NCBI GenBank assembly: GCA_003049435.1
Contig: PYSQ01000086.1
Location: 1-64,000, forward strand
Direction: 5' to 3'
Length of the DNA stretch: 64,000 bases
From: Nakataea oryzae
Taxonomy: Eukaryota > Ascomycota > Sordariomycetes > Magnaporthales > Magnaporthaceae
Part shown: one piece after another, positions 47,401 to 58,605 of the stretch
Position numbering within the stretch: position 1 is the stretch's first letter
Layout: each line of letters starts with the position of its first letter
Notes under the pieces: generated by a model
What the model saw: only the letters and a program-made list of their open reading frames with translations
Database searches by the model: none
What the model was told of the DNA's origin: nothing
Translations under genes and position numbers: made by a program

Positions 47401-49283
47401 GCACAGGGATTGATAGATGGCTCGCTAGTGGTTTTTTTTCTGCAGGATGATAACTATGGCATCACTGGACATGGGCGGAGGACGCGGAAGGGAACGGTGA
47501 AGATGGGCCGGCCGAGATCTGAGTATGCCACTATGGTCAGAAAAGCTACGCCACGTCAAGGTTAGCAATTGCCCGAATTTGGGAAGGACCCGAAACCCGC
47601 AGCGGGTACCCATTGGGTCCATTTTCGGGTTTTGGGTAGTGGGTTTGGGTGCAGTTTAGACCCGCGACCCACGGGTCTAATTAGGTACCCGTTTGCGAGG
47701 TGTCATCAACCTTACTACACGCTCGGCGGTGTTGACGGCTTGACTGTGGGCAATGAATTTGCTGGATGGGCGTATATGTACGATGAATGGCAGTGCCATC
47801 CACAGAGCGAAGCGTTGCTGTGGGCATGTTTTCAGTGAATGAAGACTTTCCCTGGACTTCACAATTCGACATGTAGCTTACATACCTGCCGCTCGAGGCA
47901 CCAATGACAGACAGGCGCAACCTGACCCGGAGGGTGGTCTGTAGAGCTGCAAAGCACGAGCCAACAAGTATCCATTTTGGTTTTGGTTCTGATCAACCTT
48001 ATTTCGACGACGGTGTCAGCGTCAACGAGGTTCTCCAGATGCTCCACAGGAGGAGTTGCAGGGTCGCTGACGGCACAAATTTATCGAATACCATCTACTC
48101 CTCCCCTTCAGTTATGTTACCATTGTTAAAATAAGCTCCGGCATACAGGGATTATTACCTAGGGTACTTACCCTATAGTAATATTTAGGTTATGAGATTA
48201 CCCTAGGCTGATATTTATATTAGCTGCTAGAAAGGAATCTCTTTATAACAATAATACCAAACTACCTACCCTGTAGCTAGTTGTATTACCTTAGGGTGCA
48301 TATTAGCCCAAGTGCTATTTGCATTGTTAGACCTACCCTGTATACGTGGTATTGCAGATAGGTGCAATGCATTGAAAATGCATAAGGTGCACGCACCAAA
48401 GGCTACCCTGTACCTTTGTAGGGCCGCCATGCACCTACCCTATAACCCAAATGGGTGCCACGCCTAAGTCAGATTTAAAGGCCCAACGCGGAAATGGCTT
48501 TGGTAGCCGTAAGTCTATTTTTAAAAAATCCCATATAAAATAATTTTTCGGAAAGTCATTTGGGGCACCGGAAGCCCTTAGGGCGGGATATGCACGGGAT
48601 GCATGTCGGAGGGTATATGAGGGAAGGCAATGCACCCTCACTAAGATCACTGTAAATAGAAAAGCGACAGTACACAATATAGGCCCTGAACCACTGTAAT
48701 TACAGTGGCTACAGGGCCGCAGTTACCCTGCATTCTAAGACACCTTTCAGCAACCATACCAAGTTTTCCTCGCAGAGTTTTCGGACTTTTGGTGCTAGTT
48801 TCAGTCGACTAGTCAAGTTGGTTCTGTGTGCTGCCGAAGTGACCTGCACGGCAAGGCTCCACCACTGCGTCAAGGACACCTTATTTCCAACATGAAGCCA
48901 ACAATATCAATGCACCAGACACTTTGGCAGATACTAAGTGACTGTATTCAAATGTGATATGGGACATGTCACACACTGCCGCCTCCTGTTGGTCCATGCG
49001 CAGGACTACCTATTTATCTACATGTAGACTTGAGCCTTGGGGACTTGCGGGGAGGTTGCTGGAGCACGAGGGTTTGATGGTGCGACTTCTCTGTCCGCGC
49101 TGTGTTGCAGCTCGGTGCCAATTGCCCAGCTCCTGCGTTCCACAATAGCACAAATTTTCCAAGCGCAGACACTGTGCGCTTCTATTGTGGCAGCCTCGCC
49201 AGGTTCCCCGCTCTTTCTCCGGGAGCCCTCTCTTGAAGAGTCCTGAACCCCAGCATACTACAGACTCTGCGTCACCTTTCAAA
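47401..49283. other. Repeat-bearing, AT-rich intergenic region
   Basis: No gene. It includes a GGGTCC/CGGGTTT-rich stretch at about 47580-47700 and a strongly AT-rich block at about 48120-48740 (see separate entries). Confidence 0.55.
48120..48740 (+). repeat. AT-rich block with recurring TACCCT motifs, possible decayed element
   Basis: TACCCT recurs seven times on the plus strand (near 48168, 48200, 48274, 48332, 48402, 48435, 48722), usually followed by GTA or ATA, in sequence far richer in A/T than its surroundings. At 48682-48718 the block holds a hairpin: arms GGCCCTG/CAGGGCC around the 18-bp palindrome CCACTGTAATTACAGTGG. The sharp composition change and inverted repeats fit a decayed, perhaps RIP-affected, transposon remnant. 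No coding frame survives. Confidence 0.5.
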
Positions 49284-50348
49284 ATGCCGTCATTTAAAGA
49301 CCTGACAGCGCCGTTTGTCTGCTGCGCCCCTGGCAACGCTACCGACAGTTCTCTCAGCAGCTCGTCCTGCACAGGATCCAGCGAGGGATCGGTTCGTGCC
49401 CAAAAAGACGAAGACGAAGCATCGGCTCCCCACCCCCGGTTCGAGCCCTGCAGGATCCTCGCCTCCCACGACATCCCGAGCGCCCTCTGGTTCGAGGACG
49501 CGCTGGCCGCCTATGGCAAGGACATCCCCGTCTTCGACCTGTTCCTGCTCGTGCCGGACCAGCGCAGGGCGGCCGACGTGCTGCTGGGCTACAGCGGCTA
49601 CTACCTGGCCCCGATCGCGCGGGCGTCGGACCCGCGGGCGCCGCTCGGCGGCACCCGCCTCGAGGGCTCCATGGTGCTGGACAGCTCGCGCATCGTCAAC
49701 GGCGTGGTCCTGCTCGACGCCGCGGCCTGGCGGTACGACCCGCGGGACGCGACCGACGAGGACTGGCACGCGCCCGCGCCCAGCCTCCACGGGTTCCTGG
49801 CCGCGCTGATGCGGTTCTGGGTCGCCATGCCCGAGGACGAGTACCGCGGCCGCCACGCGCACCTCGCCGGCTCCGTCGCCGACGCCATCCACCACGGATA
49901 CCTGCTCCGCGAGTCCGACGGCCAGCAAGTCTTGCGGCCTGGCTTCGCCGAGCGCCTGCCTCCCGAGCTCCGCGAGCTGCACTACGACCTGGTCGGAAGC
50001 TACCCAGGCCAGTGTGGCATCGGTGACTTTCGCAAACACGAATACCACGCCTTGCGGTACAAGCAGATCAGCGAGGGTGCATTCACGCCGCGCCCGTACC
50101 CTCGCGGCAACGTGCCTGTATCAATTGCTGAATTCCCCAAGCTTACTGGTTATAGCTCCGTCCTTCCCTGGACCCAGATCCCTGCCAAGAAGAAGGGTTT
50201 CAAGAAGAGCCGCAAGGGCAAGGAGATAGTTAGGGTAAGCACTTTCCCTTGGTCAGAACGTTGAGCTTTTGAAAATGACTTGTCCAGTGCTGATAAGAAA
50301 TCCCTTTAGGCGACAAATCTTACCTCCATCAATGAGGGCACCCCTTGA
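49284..50348 (+). CDS. Unknown fungal protein (WFEDAL / FDLFLLVPD type)
   Basis: Predicted 329 aa. Exon 1 49284-50234, exon 2 50310-50348; the 75-nt intron (donor GTAAGC, branch GTGCTGAT, TTTAG acceptor) is in phase and gives the tail RATNLTSINEGTP; reading through would end in VSTFPWSER instead. N-terminal 50 residues are Ser-rich and disordered. The core has CRILASHDIPSALWFEDALA and VFDLFLLVPDQRRAADVLLG, then SLHGFLAALMRFWVAMPEDE, a pattern I associate with fungal hypothetical proteins that resemble nucleotidyltransferase folds. The catalytic residues of such enzymes are not evident. The C-terminus is Lys-rich (KKKGFKKSRKGKE), possibly a nuclear signal. No signal peptide. Function not assigned. 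Confidence 0.75.
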
Positions 50349-51168
50349 GTGAAGGACGAGAAGGCCAATGGATACAAGTAAGCAGCGAACTGTATCATGT
50401 AAATATCTCCTGAGCTTCACCATTGCCTGCTTTGCTGCGGTGTAAAACAGTGGGTTTTACTACTCTGCTTGGAAGTCGAGGTCTAAGATAATCAAATGGA
50501 TTAATGCAGTTTCCACTCGTCAGCCCTAGCTTTCCAGCTTTTTCTTGTCTAGCTTTTGTGAGATTGATTTTGCAAGAGAGGTGGGTTGTTGTGATGGTGT
50601 GACGAGGTAGGCATTCCGCACTGAAATAGGAGAATTTCTTTGTCTACTTACATTGCCAACAAGCCAGCGTCTGGTCTTTCATTTCTTTTTGAATTGGATT
50701 TAACCGTTTGTAACTCTTTGGATCGTGCGAGCAGGGTTAATGTGACCAGCTATTTATTTATGATCAATGTACAATTTTCGCACGTTTTGCTATAATTGCC
50801 GGCCTGTTTACCCAACATGACAAAAAAGAGTGGGGATTGGGCCAATCATCCGTGGCTTGATATTGACCTACGTGCTGGAGATAGCGGCCGGGATCTGCAG
50901 CTTAATCTTTGATGCGGGGAACGAGGGAATGATCCGACCTCGGAGCCCGCTTGGGTTTGAGTCACGGGGCATCTCCAGTGTTCCGCTGTCATCCGACCAT
51001 TCTGTCAGAACCCGTGTCCTCCCTATCTTCAAGATACCCCTCTTCCGACTGCGGGGGAAAGTCCCCGATCGCTCTCAGCTCACTTGATTGCTTGCATATA
51101 AGAGGTGATCTGACCGCATCTGGTCGAATTTGCATAACCTTCTCGAAAAGACCGTGGCTGTTGGGAAA
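50349..51168. other. Intergenic, no gene seen
   Basis: AT-richer spacer between two plus-strand genes; contains the promoter of the DUF3445 gene. Confidence 0.5.
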
Positions 51169-52577
51169 ATGTCGTTCTGGCTCTCTGCACTGTCCCTTTT
51201 TGGGCTGGCGGTTTTCGCATGGGCCTATGGCCTGCTCCAGACACGGTGCAACGTAAGATCCCGCATCCTTGGCTCATATAAGAGTTCAATCTAACATATT
51301 CACACGATGGTAAAACCGGGCAAAGAGCTCGCAGCTGGCATCCGGATCCGCAGTCGGTGATGAGAAGAGGGGGCTAGCGGATGCCCAACTGAAAGCAAAC
51401 CCAAGCTTGCAAGCAGGGATACCTCCCCTAAAGGGGTTCCGATGGGACCAAGCCAAGCCTCGGGCTTTCAGGCCCTTTAAGTCTATTTACCACATAACGA
51501 TGGGTACGTCTCCGCGTTGGCTTGGTACGAGACGGTGTACGAGACGCTGTTGCTAATCTAGGCCCGAACGAAATAGGCCTACAGTCAAGCATCCCATCGG
51601 AACTGATTGAGATCGACAGTGACTACCTCAAAAATATCGAATACCGAAGGCAGATACTCGCCAGCAATGCTGCCACCGCCACAGGCAGCGTCCCGGAGGG
51701 CATTCTTCCAGCTCAGGAGCTGTACGGGTTCCTCTTGACCGAGTATCTTCCCGCTCGCTACCCCGACGTGTTCACCCAAGATGCGCACGGCAGCGAGTTC
51801 CGGAACGTGGCCACGGGACGCACCTTCCCGACGGCGCCGCCAGCGGATATGCCAGAGCTACTGCGCATCCTGGGCGAGAACGTCGAGGACGACCTCTTCC
51901 TGCTGGTCGAGACGCCACAGGGCCACCGCATGGTGTCGTTTGTGTGCTGCCACCCATCTGGCTTCGACCCGTCGGCCAAGCTGGGCCAGCTGCTCAAGGA
52001 GATACACGGGCCTGTGCCGGCCTACGAAAAGATCGCAGCCAGCATGGAGCGGTTCTTTTCCAAGCTCGAGGTGGGCAGCGCTGTCAAGAGAGTGAATGTG
52101 AGTTGGTGCAAGCCGTCTACTACATGGAACTGGGACGTCTTGTGTGGCTGACACGTGGGGGGGCGGTCAGTGGGCAATCACTACCGTGCCGGAGCTCTTC
52201 ACCCCAGGCATCAACCATGTGAAAGAGGGGGATATGTTTGAGGCCGACGAGGAGGTGGACATCGACAAGGTGAGTCCCGACGGCGAGCATTGGTGGATGG
52301 ATGCGCCAGAACGGACATCCGCCGGCTGACGCCCTCTCTGCAACAGGCCCGGCTCCGAATCGAGTGGCAGGCGCTTTCCAGGCTGCCAAGGACCGGCGCG
52401 GTCCTGTTCTCGGTCAAGTCGTACCTCTGCCCGATGACTGAGATCAAGGAGGAAGGCCTGGGCCCGAGGCTCGCCGACGCGATCGAGGGGCTCAAGAAGG
52501 GCAACGCACCTGGCATGTGGACATATAAGGGCGCGGTGCGCTGGGGGAAAAGCGTCTGCGAGTATCTGCGCAGCTGA
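51169..52577 (+). CDS. DUF3445 (haem-dependent oxidative N-demethylase-like) protein
   Basis: Predicted 372 aa. Exons 51169-51252, 51335-51503, 51562-52097, 52171-52269, 52347-52577, all in phase; exon 2 could instead begin at 51326 (AAAG acceptor), adding three residues. Exon 1 is a membrane anchor (SFWLSALSLFGLAVFAWAYG). The DUF3445 core starts KGFRWDQAKPRAFRPFKSIY and HITMG, then ELIEIDSDYLKNIEYRRQIL, ELYGFLLTEYLPARYPDVF, DLFLLVETPQGHRMVSFVCC, HPSGFDPSAKLGQLLKEIHG and PVPAYEKIAASMERFFSKL. The C-terminal part has LRIEWQALSRLPRTGAVLFS, as in the family. Characterised relatives bind haem and oxidatively demethylate amines; substrate here unknown. N-terminal anchoring fits fungal homologues. 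Confidence 0.88.
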
Positions 52578-54336
52578 GAACGAGAAGGGAACTGCGGATA
52601 TAATTCCCCAAGGAGGGCCTGGAGACGAAAGGCATGGAAGTCTGGGCTGGTACGGGGCGCGGGGATTGATAGGGTGTGGCGCAAATGCAGACAAGGCATC
52701 GTGCTTATTGATGGCGCCATGCAGTGCTCCCTGTATGTTGTCCTTCGTCGGCTTGGTCGCTTATTCTCGAGCTCTGCGCTTGGCCTAGACTGGTCCCCTG
52801 ACTCTGCGTGCGTGCGGTGACCAAATGCCAAATTAGCGCGACGGAGTTACCGCGCGTTATTCGATGGAAAGACGGCGCTGTTGGCTTATACCCTGGTGCC
52901 AAGCAACCGGCTGGTTCTGTCGGTCGGGAACACGCGTTGGATTCCATCATCTTGCTGCAGTGGGCAGTCTGCCGTTTCTTCCGGGATCCCGCAGCGCACG
53001 ACGTCAAACACGCGCTTTCGGTCGCAACACGTGAGAAGTCTGCAGTGTGTAGTGTTCGAGAGACGCTGTAGGGATGAGCGCTGCGCCGTCGGCCTGGGAG
53101 ATGCCTGGGCCAAGGTCTGCCGGTCCAGGAGGAACAAGATCGGTGGCTCGCCTAGGCTGCGTGGGCTTGCCCTCTGGCAGAAAACATGGCAAAGTTTATC
53201 TGCACTCCTCCGATGTTGTGAAACCTGCACCACACGGACGGCGGAATGGGCAATGACGTCTGGAGCACTGCGCCGAGGCCCAAATCTAGGGAGGTTTCCA
53301 TTCCTGGCCCAACATTCGCAAGCCCACAAACGCCGTCGGCAACCGTTCCTCCGTTCCGGCCGATGGGCGTCAGCCAGGACCAGACTCCACGCCCAGTGTC
53401 GTACCGAGCACACGTCGAGGCGAGGCGCCTCCTTCAGCTGGCGGCGGCGTTGGTGGTTTGCGGGGGTCAAATCAGCCCATGCCGCCAGGATAAGTGTGTT
53501 GTTGCTTCCAATTCTGGCGCCGCGTGCCTGCCGTCAAGCCATGAGCGAGAAGCTGCACGCACGTCCGCGGCTCCTTCCAACACCAGGCAGTCCAGGCTGG
53601 CGGGAAGAGCCTACTGTGCGTACTGGCTTTTCACACTATTTTATTTCTTCTCGATCACTCCTGCGTCCTCGCGCCGCCTCCAAAAGGCCGAGAGAACGTG
53701 TCATCGTACAGCACCGCTTCCGTCCTGTCTTTGATCTCTGCCGAACAACAGGGCCGCCAGTAAAGCGTCCGCTCCTGCAACAGGCCCAGTTCGTGTCAAT
53801 GGTTGTCGCGGATTTTTGCGATGGACCGGAATACTGCCCGTCCAGGCCCTGCGAGATGGAACGAGGCTCCAACCGCCGTCTCTCCGCCCGGCCAGGACGT
53901 GTCTTTCCCTTCCTGACAGCCAGATATTTAACACTTCAACCGTCACCCTTTGCTCGTTCGTCCAACAAGCTTTCCACACAGACACCCACCTGCAGCTCCT
54001 CCCAGAACTGTCTCGCCTGCGAAGCGTGGCCCGAGTGATCTCTTCACTGAAGCTGTTGGATTGGCGAACCCGGCCCTTGCTCTGCCGGGAGCCCGTGGCT
54101 TAGTTTCCCGTTAAGACAGGGACAGTCCCCGTCAGACCCCTGTGGCCCTGCTGTCGGTCAGCTTTGCCACCTGGCAATCGCCGCACGCCACCCAAAAGCC
54201 TCGACGCCCAGAAGCACTGGGAGGACCACCACCCAGCAGCGCTTGCCCTCACCCATCCGCCCTTGACCAGCGCACCGGCGCTTCAGTCCCGGGCTCCCCT
54301 GGTCCGCCCAGCAAGGTTGGGCAAGCAAGTGCGGGC
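52578..54336. other. Intergenic, leader of the second DHA2 exporter
   Basis: Long overlapping frames on both strands lack motifs. The frame of the next gene is open upstream to about 54142 but contains no ATG before 54337. Confidence 0.45.
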
Positions 54337-56295
54337 ATGGCCAACCCTCCGAGGCAGTTCTTCCTGGGCGGCGAGTCGTCAGCTCCGACCCTCGCCCCCA
54401 GCACGTCCAGCATCATGTCGGCGTCGGACAAGGATTTCGACGACGCGACGAGCCCCGCGTCGCCCATACCACCCGCCAGCCCCACCCAAGCCAACATGCC
54501 GCATTTCGACAAGGAGAGGCAGCGGGAAGATGGCGCCGATGGCACGTACCGCATCGGTGCGGTAGAGGACGTCAACGGCAACGGCGCCGAGAAGGAGGTG
54601 GCCGCCGCGGACCTGCGCAAGACCGCCACAGCGTCTTCGCAGTTGGACAAGGCCGTCGAGCAGACCTCCACCAGGGAAGACGGGACGCCCTATCCCACGG
54701 GGGTCAAGCTCGCTGTCATCACCATCGCGCTAAGCCTGGCCGTGTTCCTGATGGCTCTTGGTATGCCCAGTCCCTCCCTGTCCAAGGCACCTTTGAGCGG
54801 GCCCGCTGACTTTGCTCATCCAACAGATAATGCAATCATCACGACGGCCATCCCAAGAATCACCGACCAGTTCCACAGCCTCGAGGACGTGGGCTGGTAC
54901 GGAAGCGCCTACCTCCTGACGACGGCGTCGCTGCAGCTCCTCTTTGGCAAGTTCTACACCTACTTCAGCATCAAGTGGATCTACCTGATCGCCATCGGCC
55001 TCTTCGAGCTCGGCTCCCTGATCTGCGGCGTCGCCAACAGTTCCCTGACCCTGATCCTCGGCCGTGCCATCGCCGGCCTCGGCTGCGCCGGTCTCTTCTC
55101 GGGCTCCCTCATCATCCTCGCCCACTCAGTCCCCATGGCCACGCGGCCCCTCTACACGGGCCTGATCGGCTCCATGTACGGTATCGCCTCGGTCGCGGGC
55201 CCGCTGCTGGGCGGCGTCTTCACCGACAAGGTCACCTGGCGCTGGTGTTTCTACATCAACCTGCCCATCGGCGCCGTGACCATTGCCGTCATCGCGCTCT
55301 GGTTCGAGGACCCCAGGCGCCAGGAGCTGGACGCCTCGCGGTTGCAGGAGACGTGGCGCCAGCGCCTGGTGCGCTTCGACCCGGTTGGCACCACGCTTTT
55401 CATGCCCGCCATCATCTGCCTGCTTCTGGCGCTGCAGTGGGGCGGTACCGAATACGCGTGGGGCTCGGGCCGCATCGTGGCGTTGCTCGTCGTTTTTGGC
55501 GTGCTGATAGTCGCCTGGCTCTACGTCCAGTACCGCCAGCAGGACATGGCGACGGTGCCACCGCGCATCATCTGCAAGCGCACCGTCTGGTCGGGCTCGC
55601 TGTACTCGTTCTGCCTCGGCGGTGCCTTCATGAGCTCCGTCTACTTTATCCCCATCTGGTTCCAGTCGGTCAAGGGCGCGACGGCCGTCGAGTCGGGCGT
55701 CATGAACCTGCCCATGCTGCTCGCTGTCGTTATAATGTCGATCATTGCGGGCGCGGCCGTCACCTTTTGGGGCTACTACGCGCCCTTTATGCTGCTGGGC
55801 ACCCTGTTCACCTCGATCGGCTACGGTCTCGTCTCGACTTGGAACGTTGACACGGACCGCCCCATGTGGATTGGCTACCAGATCTTGGCGGGAGCCGGGG
55901 TCGGGCTGGGCATGCAGCAGCCGCTGATGGCGGTGCAGACGGTGCTCTCGATTGAGGACGTCCCCACGGGCACGGCTGTTGTCGTGTTCCTGCAGACGCT
56001 CGGAGCCGCCCTGTTCGTTTCCATCTCGCACAACGTCTTCACGAACCGCCTGGTCGAAAACCTGGCCGTCATCTTCCCCAACGTCGACGTGGCCTCGGTT
56101 CTCAAGTCAGGTGCCACGGGGCTGGCCAGTTCCCTGACCCCGGAGCTCAAGCCCATCGTGCTGGGGGCATACAGCAGCGCCCTGACCAAGACCTTCTTGG
56201 TCTCGGCTGCCCTGTCGGCCATCAGCATCGTCGGAAGCGCCTTCATTGAGTGGGCGAGCGTCAAGGGGAAGAATGTGGAGATGGCCTTGGCATGA
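54337..56295 (+). CDS. MFS exporter, DHA2 family (14-TM)
   Basis: Predicted 630-aa exporter. Exons 54337-54760 and 54827-56295. The 66-nt intron (GTATGC donor, CAACAG acceptor) is a multiple of three without a stop, so the frame stays open through it; removing it restores the TM1 junction VFLMAL|DNAIITTAIPRITDQF. After an acidic, Ser-rich N-tail of about 125 residues come TGVKLAVITIALSLAVFLMA (TM1), VGWYGSAYLLTTASLQLLFG, RAIAGLGCAGLFSGSLIILA, SVAGPLLGGVFTDKVTWRWC (motif C), FYINLPIGAVTIAVIALWFE, SGSLYSFCLGGAFMSSVYFI and GMQQPLMAVQTVLSIEDVP. It closely resembles fungal metabolite/toxin efflux pumps. No biosynthetic gene is adjacent. ATG 54337 (MANPPRQFF) is the first ATG in frame. Confidence 0.9.
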   Translation: MANPPRQFFLGGESSAPTLAPSTSSIMSASDKDFDDATSPASPIPPASPTQANMPHFDKERQREDGADGTYRIGAVEDVNGNGAEKEVAAADLRKTATASSQLDKAVEQTSTREDGTPYPTGVKLAVITIALSLAVFLMALGMPSPSLSKAPLSGPADFAHPTDNAIITTAIPRITDQFHSLEDVGWYGSAYLLTTASLQLLFGKFYTYFSIKWIYLIAIGLFELGSLICGVANSSLTLILGRAIAGLGCAGLFSGSLIILAHSVPMATRPLYTGLIGSMYGIASVAGPLLGGVFTDKVTWRWCFYINLPIGAVTIAVIALWFEDPRRQELDASRLQETWRQRLVRFDPVGTTLFMPAIICLLLALQWGGTEYAWGSGRIVALLVVFGVLIVAWLYVQYRQQDMATVPPRIICKRTVWSGSLYSFCLGGAFMSSVYFIPIWFQSVKGATAVESGVMNLPMLLAVVIMSIIAGAAVTFWGYYAPFMLLGTLFTSIGYGLVSTWNVDTDRPMWIGYQILAGAGVGLGMQQPLMAVQTVLSIEDVPTGTAVVVFLQTLGAALFVSISHNVFTNRLVENLAVIFPNVDVASVLKSGATGLASSLTPELKPIVLGAYSSALTKTFLVSAALSAISIVGSAFIEWASVKGKNVEMALA

Positions 56296-57225
56296 TTGCC
56301 TGCGATTGCCTCGGTCTGTCGTGGCTCGAGGCCACCACGCACAAGCAGATTCGATCTATCTTGGCGACTGCTTTGATGTTATTAATGATATCGTTACGAT
56401 CGCTGGAACTCTCCTATGTATTCCTTTTGTATTGCTTCAAACTTTGGCTGCATCTGCAGACGCTGCATACTTGTCACCACTTTTTCTCATTTGAAAATGC
56501 CTGAACTAGACATGTATAGACTTTACGAGGCAGCCCTCTGGGTCTTGACCTCCTCGATGCGAGGGGAAGGCTCGATAAAGATGGAACGACCGAGGAGCGG
56601 AAAAGGGGCTGTTGCAGCCTGGAGTGGTGCGTGCTGGTAAAAGGCGCGCTTCTCGAAACAAGCCCTAGTTCTGAATGCCGGCGACCCCCTTCATTGGTAC
56701 CGCGATGGGATCGCGGCCGCGGGAGCGGCAATGCATCCTGGGGAACATGTTTGCGGCAAGGGGCGGCGAAACAGAAAATTATGGGCGGATGCGCCGAAAC
56801 ACGTCGCTCTTCGCACCAAAAATAACCATAACTGGTCGTTCCTGGGCATAAACCCGATGGAAAGATCGCTAAAAAAATAAGAAGCATGAAATTGCCCGAG
56901 CCAGTGCCCGTTACAGGCCGTCTGAAACACCAAGAAAGTAGCGTCGGCCTTCGCGATGGTGACCACTCATGATCTAGGCACCCAACATGCCTTGCCATGG
57001 TGTGCACATGGCTGGACATGCCATCCGATCACTTATAGATACTCGCGCTCGCCCTGCTGCCATGTTCCAATTGCACTCGCCTCTCAGCAAGCCTCATCAA
57101 GATCCCTCCATCAAGCAGCTTCGACTTCACTTCTTCGATCGGCCGGTCCATCAGCTTTTTTTTTTAATCCAACTAGTTTTTCGCTACGACATCCACTCCA
57201 TCACCTCCCACCACCTACCGCCAAC
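56296..57225. promoter_or_regulatory. Intergenic, promoter of the small secreted protein gene
   Basis: No gene seen. A CT-rich leader with a T10 run (about 57157) precedes the next ATG. Confidence 0.5.
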
Positions 57226-57535
57226 ATGCAGTTCAAGACCATCTTCGTCATTGCCTGCGCCGGCCTCGCCATCGCCGCGCCCGCTCCCCAGCAGAAGAAG
57301 AAGAAGAAGAAGACCCAGGCCGAGATCGTGGCCCTGGCAAGGAAGGGCGGTGCCAACTGCAACGACAGCGGCCGCAACGACGGCATCATCCTGTGCAGTG
57401 AGCCCCAGTCAGGGGAGACCTGGTTAGTTTTCTCCTCTTGAAATACGAAATCTAAAGGCACGAGCTGACATTGCTCTTTTTTCCGCATCCAACAGCTTCG
57501 TCAACAGGGCTGGCGGCAGCAACTGCCTGTTGTAA
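57226..57535 (+). CDS. Small secreted protein, 78 aa, four cysteines
   Basis: Exons 57226-57422 and 57496-57535; the 73-nt intron (branch GAGCTGAC) splits a Cys codon in phase. Signal peptide: QFKTIFVIACAGLAIAAP. The mature part begins APQQ followed by six consecutive lysines, then TQAEIVALARKGGANCNDSG, GIILCSE, ETCFVNRAGGSNCLL. Four cysteines in about 45 residues suggest two disulfides. The six AAG codons form a run that could slip. Not a recognised family; size and layout fit a secreted effector-like or antimicrobial-like peptide, which is inference only. Confidence 0.75.
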
Positions 57536-58605
57536 GCGGGCCCGGTCGCGGGATAGGGATGTCAGAGGATGTCTATTTTGGGTTTTTAAATAGCATTGGA
57601 GTCGGAGCGGCTGGTGGCTGGGGGATCTTGCCGGTGAAAGGTCGTGGATCATGGATCGTATGTCGGCTAAAAGATGTCGTGACGCGTTACGGGCGGCTAT
57701 CGCCCGAGCCGCTGTCTTGATAACGGCAATATGAGAAACGATACCCCTTCTCCATGAGCATTCTATCTGTGCCGAAAAGTATGCGTGGGAACAGATCTTT
57801 TATCCACGGAACCGTTTTTTTGACGTCATGTTGTCCAGGCGTTCTCCGAGCCTACAAAGGAGCTGAACACTCCAGCGACCGGCGATCTTGGTCTATTGTC
57901 ACCTCCCATCCTGGCTCCTCGTGGATACATACACGTTGCCAGTCATTTGCAGATACCCGGGAGCCATATTCAGGTGCAGCTGGTAGCCGGGCACCCCGCA
58001 ATAATTACAGGATAATCGCCCTCGAGCCAGTTGCTACTGACCGCGACGGCCCTGATAAAGAACGAGATTGATGTAGTTCGTGTAGGACCGATAACGGCCA
58101 GGACTCCCCACGCTACCGCAAGTATCGCCGCCCACGGACGTGCACATGAGGAAAGCGGATGAAGCCGGCACCTACTGCACCGCCAGCCTCGCTGAGGGCG
58201 GTAAGCTCGCCAAGCGCAGGCTCTGGATCGAAGCTCCGGGCGGGAGTGATGCCCCTGCCGGCATTGCCGGCCGCACGCCTGGCCGGGCACCCGCCGACAC
58301 GGCCAGCATTCCCGGCGGCGAGGTCCAGGATTACGAGTGGAGCCTGGGCCTGCCTACCTTTCTCTGCCCCACGTGTGACGAACCCTGCCAGAGTGCCGTT
58401 CTCGTCGGCGAAATCGACTGGCCCTGGGTTCACGAGGAGCTCCTTTTCAAACAAACACGACCTTATAATCCAAGAAAACAGCAGAAACATGTATTGATAA
58501 CCCTTGTATGTGTACAGTTTATCCGGGTCGTGATCCCTGCTTTGCCCCCTTTTCCACTTCTACCCAACCGCGACCTCTTTGTCGCAAAAGCACAAGAAGC
58601 CCCGT
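57536..58605. other. Intergenic between two convergent small secreted protein genes
   Basis: Non-coding, no motif-bearing frame; a plus-strand frame at about 58140-58631 lacks any coding signature. Confidence 0.45.

Noticed and set aside
52881..54038. 385-codon plus-strand frame before the DHA2 exporter
   Set aside because: No ATG start, no motif, and an overlapping frame of similar quality on the other strand; best seen as leader/promoter DNA.
39157..56295. Secondary-metabolite cluster spanning the two DHA2 exporters
   Set aside because: No synthase, P450 or other backbone/tailoring gene lies between or beside them.
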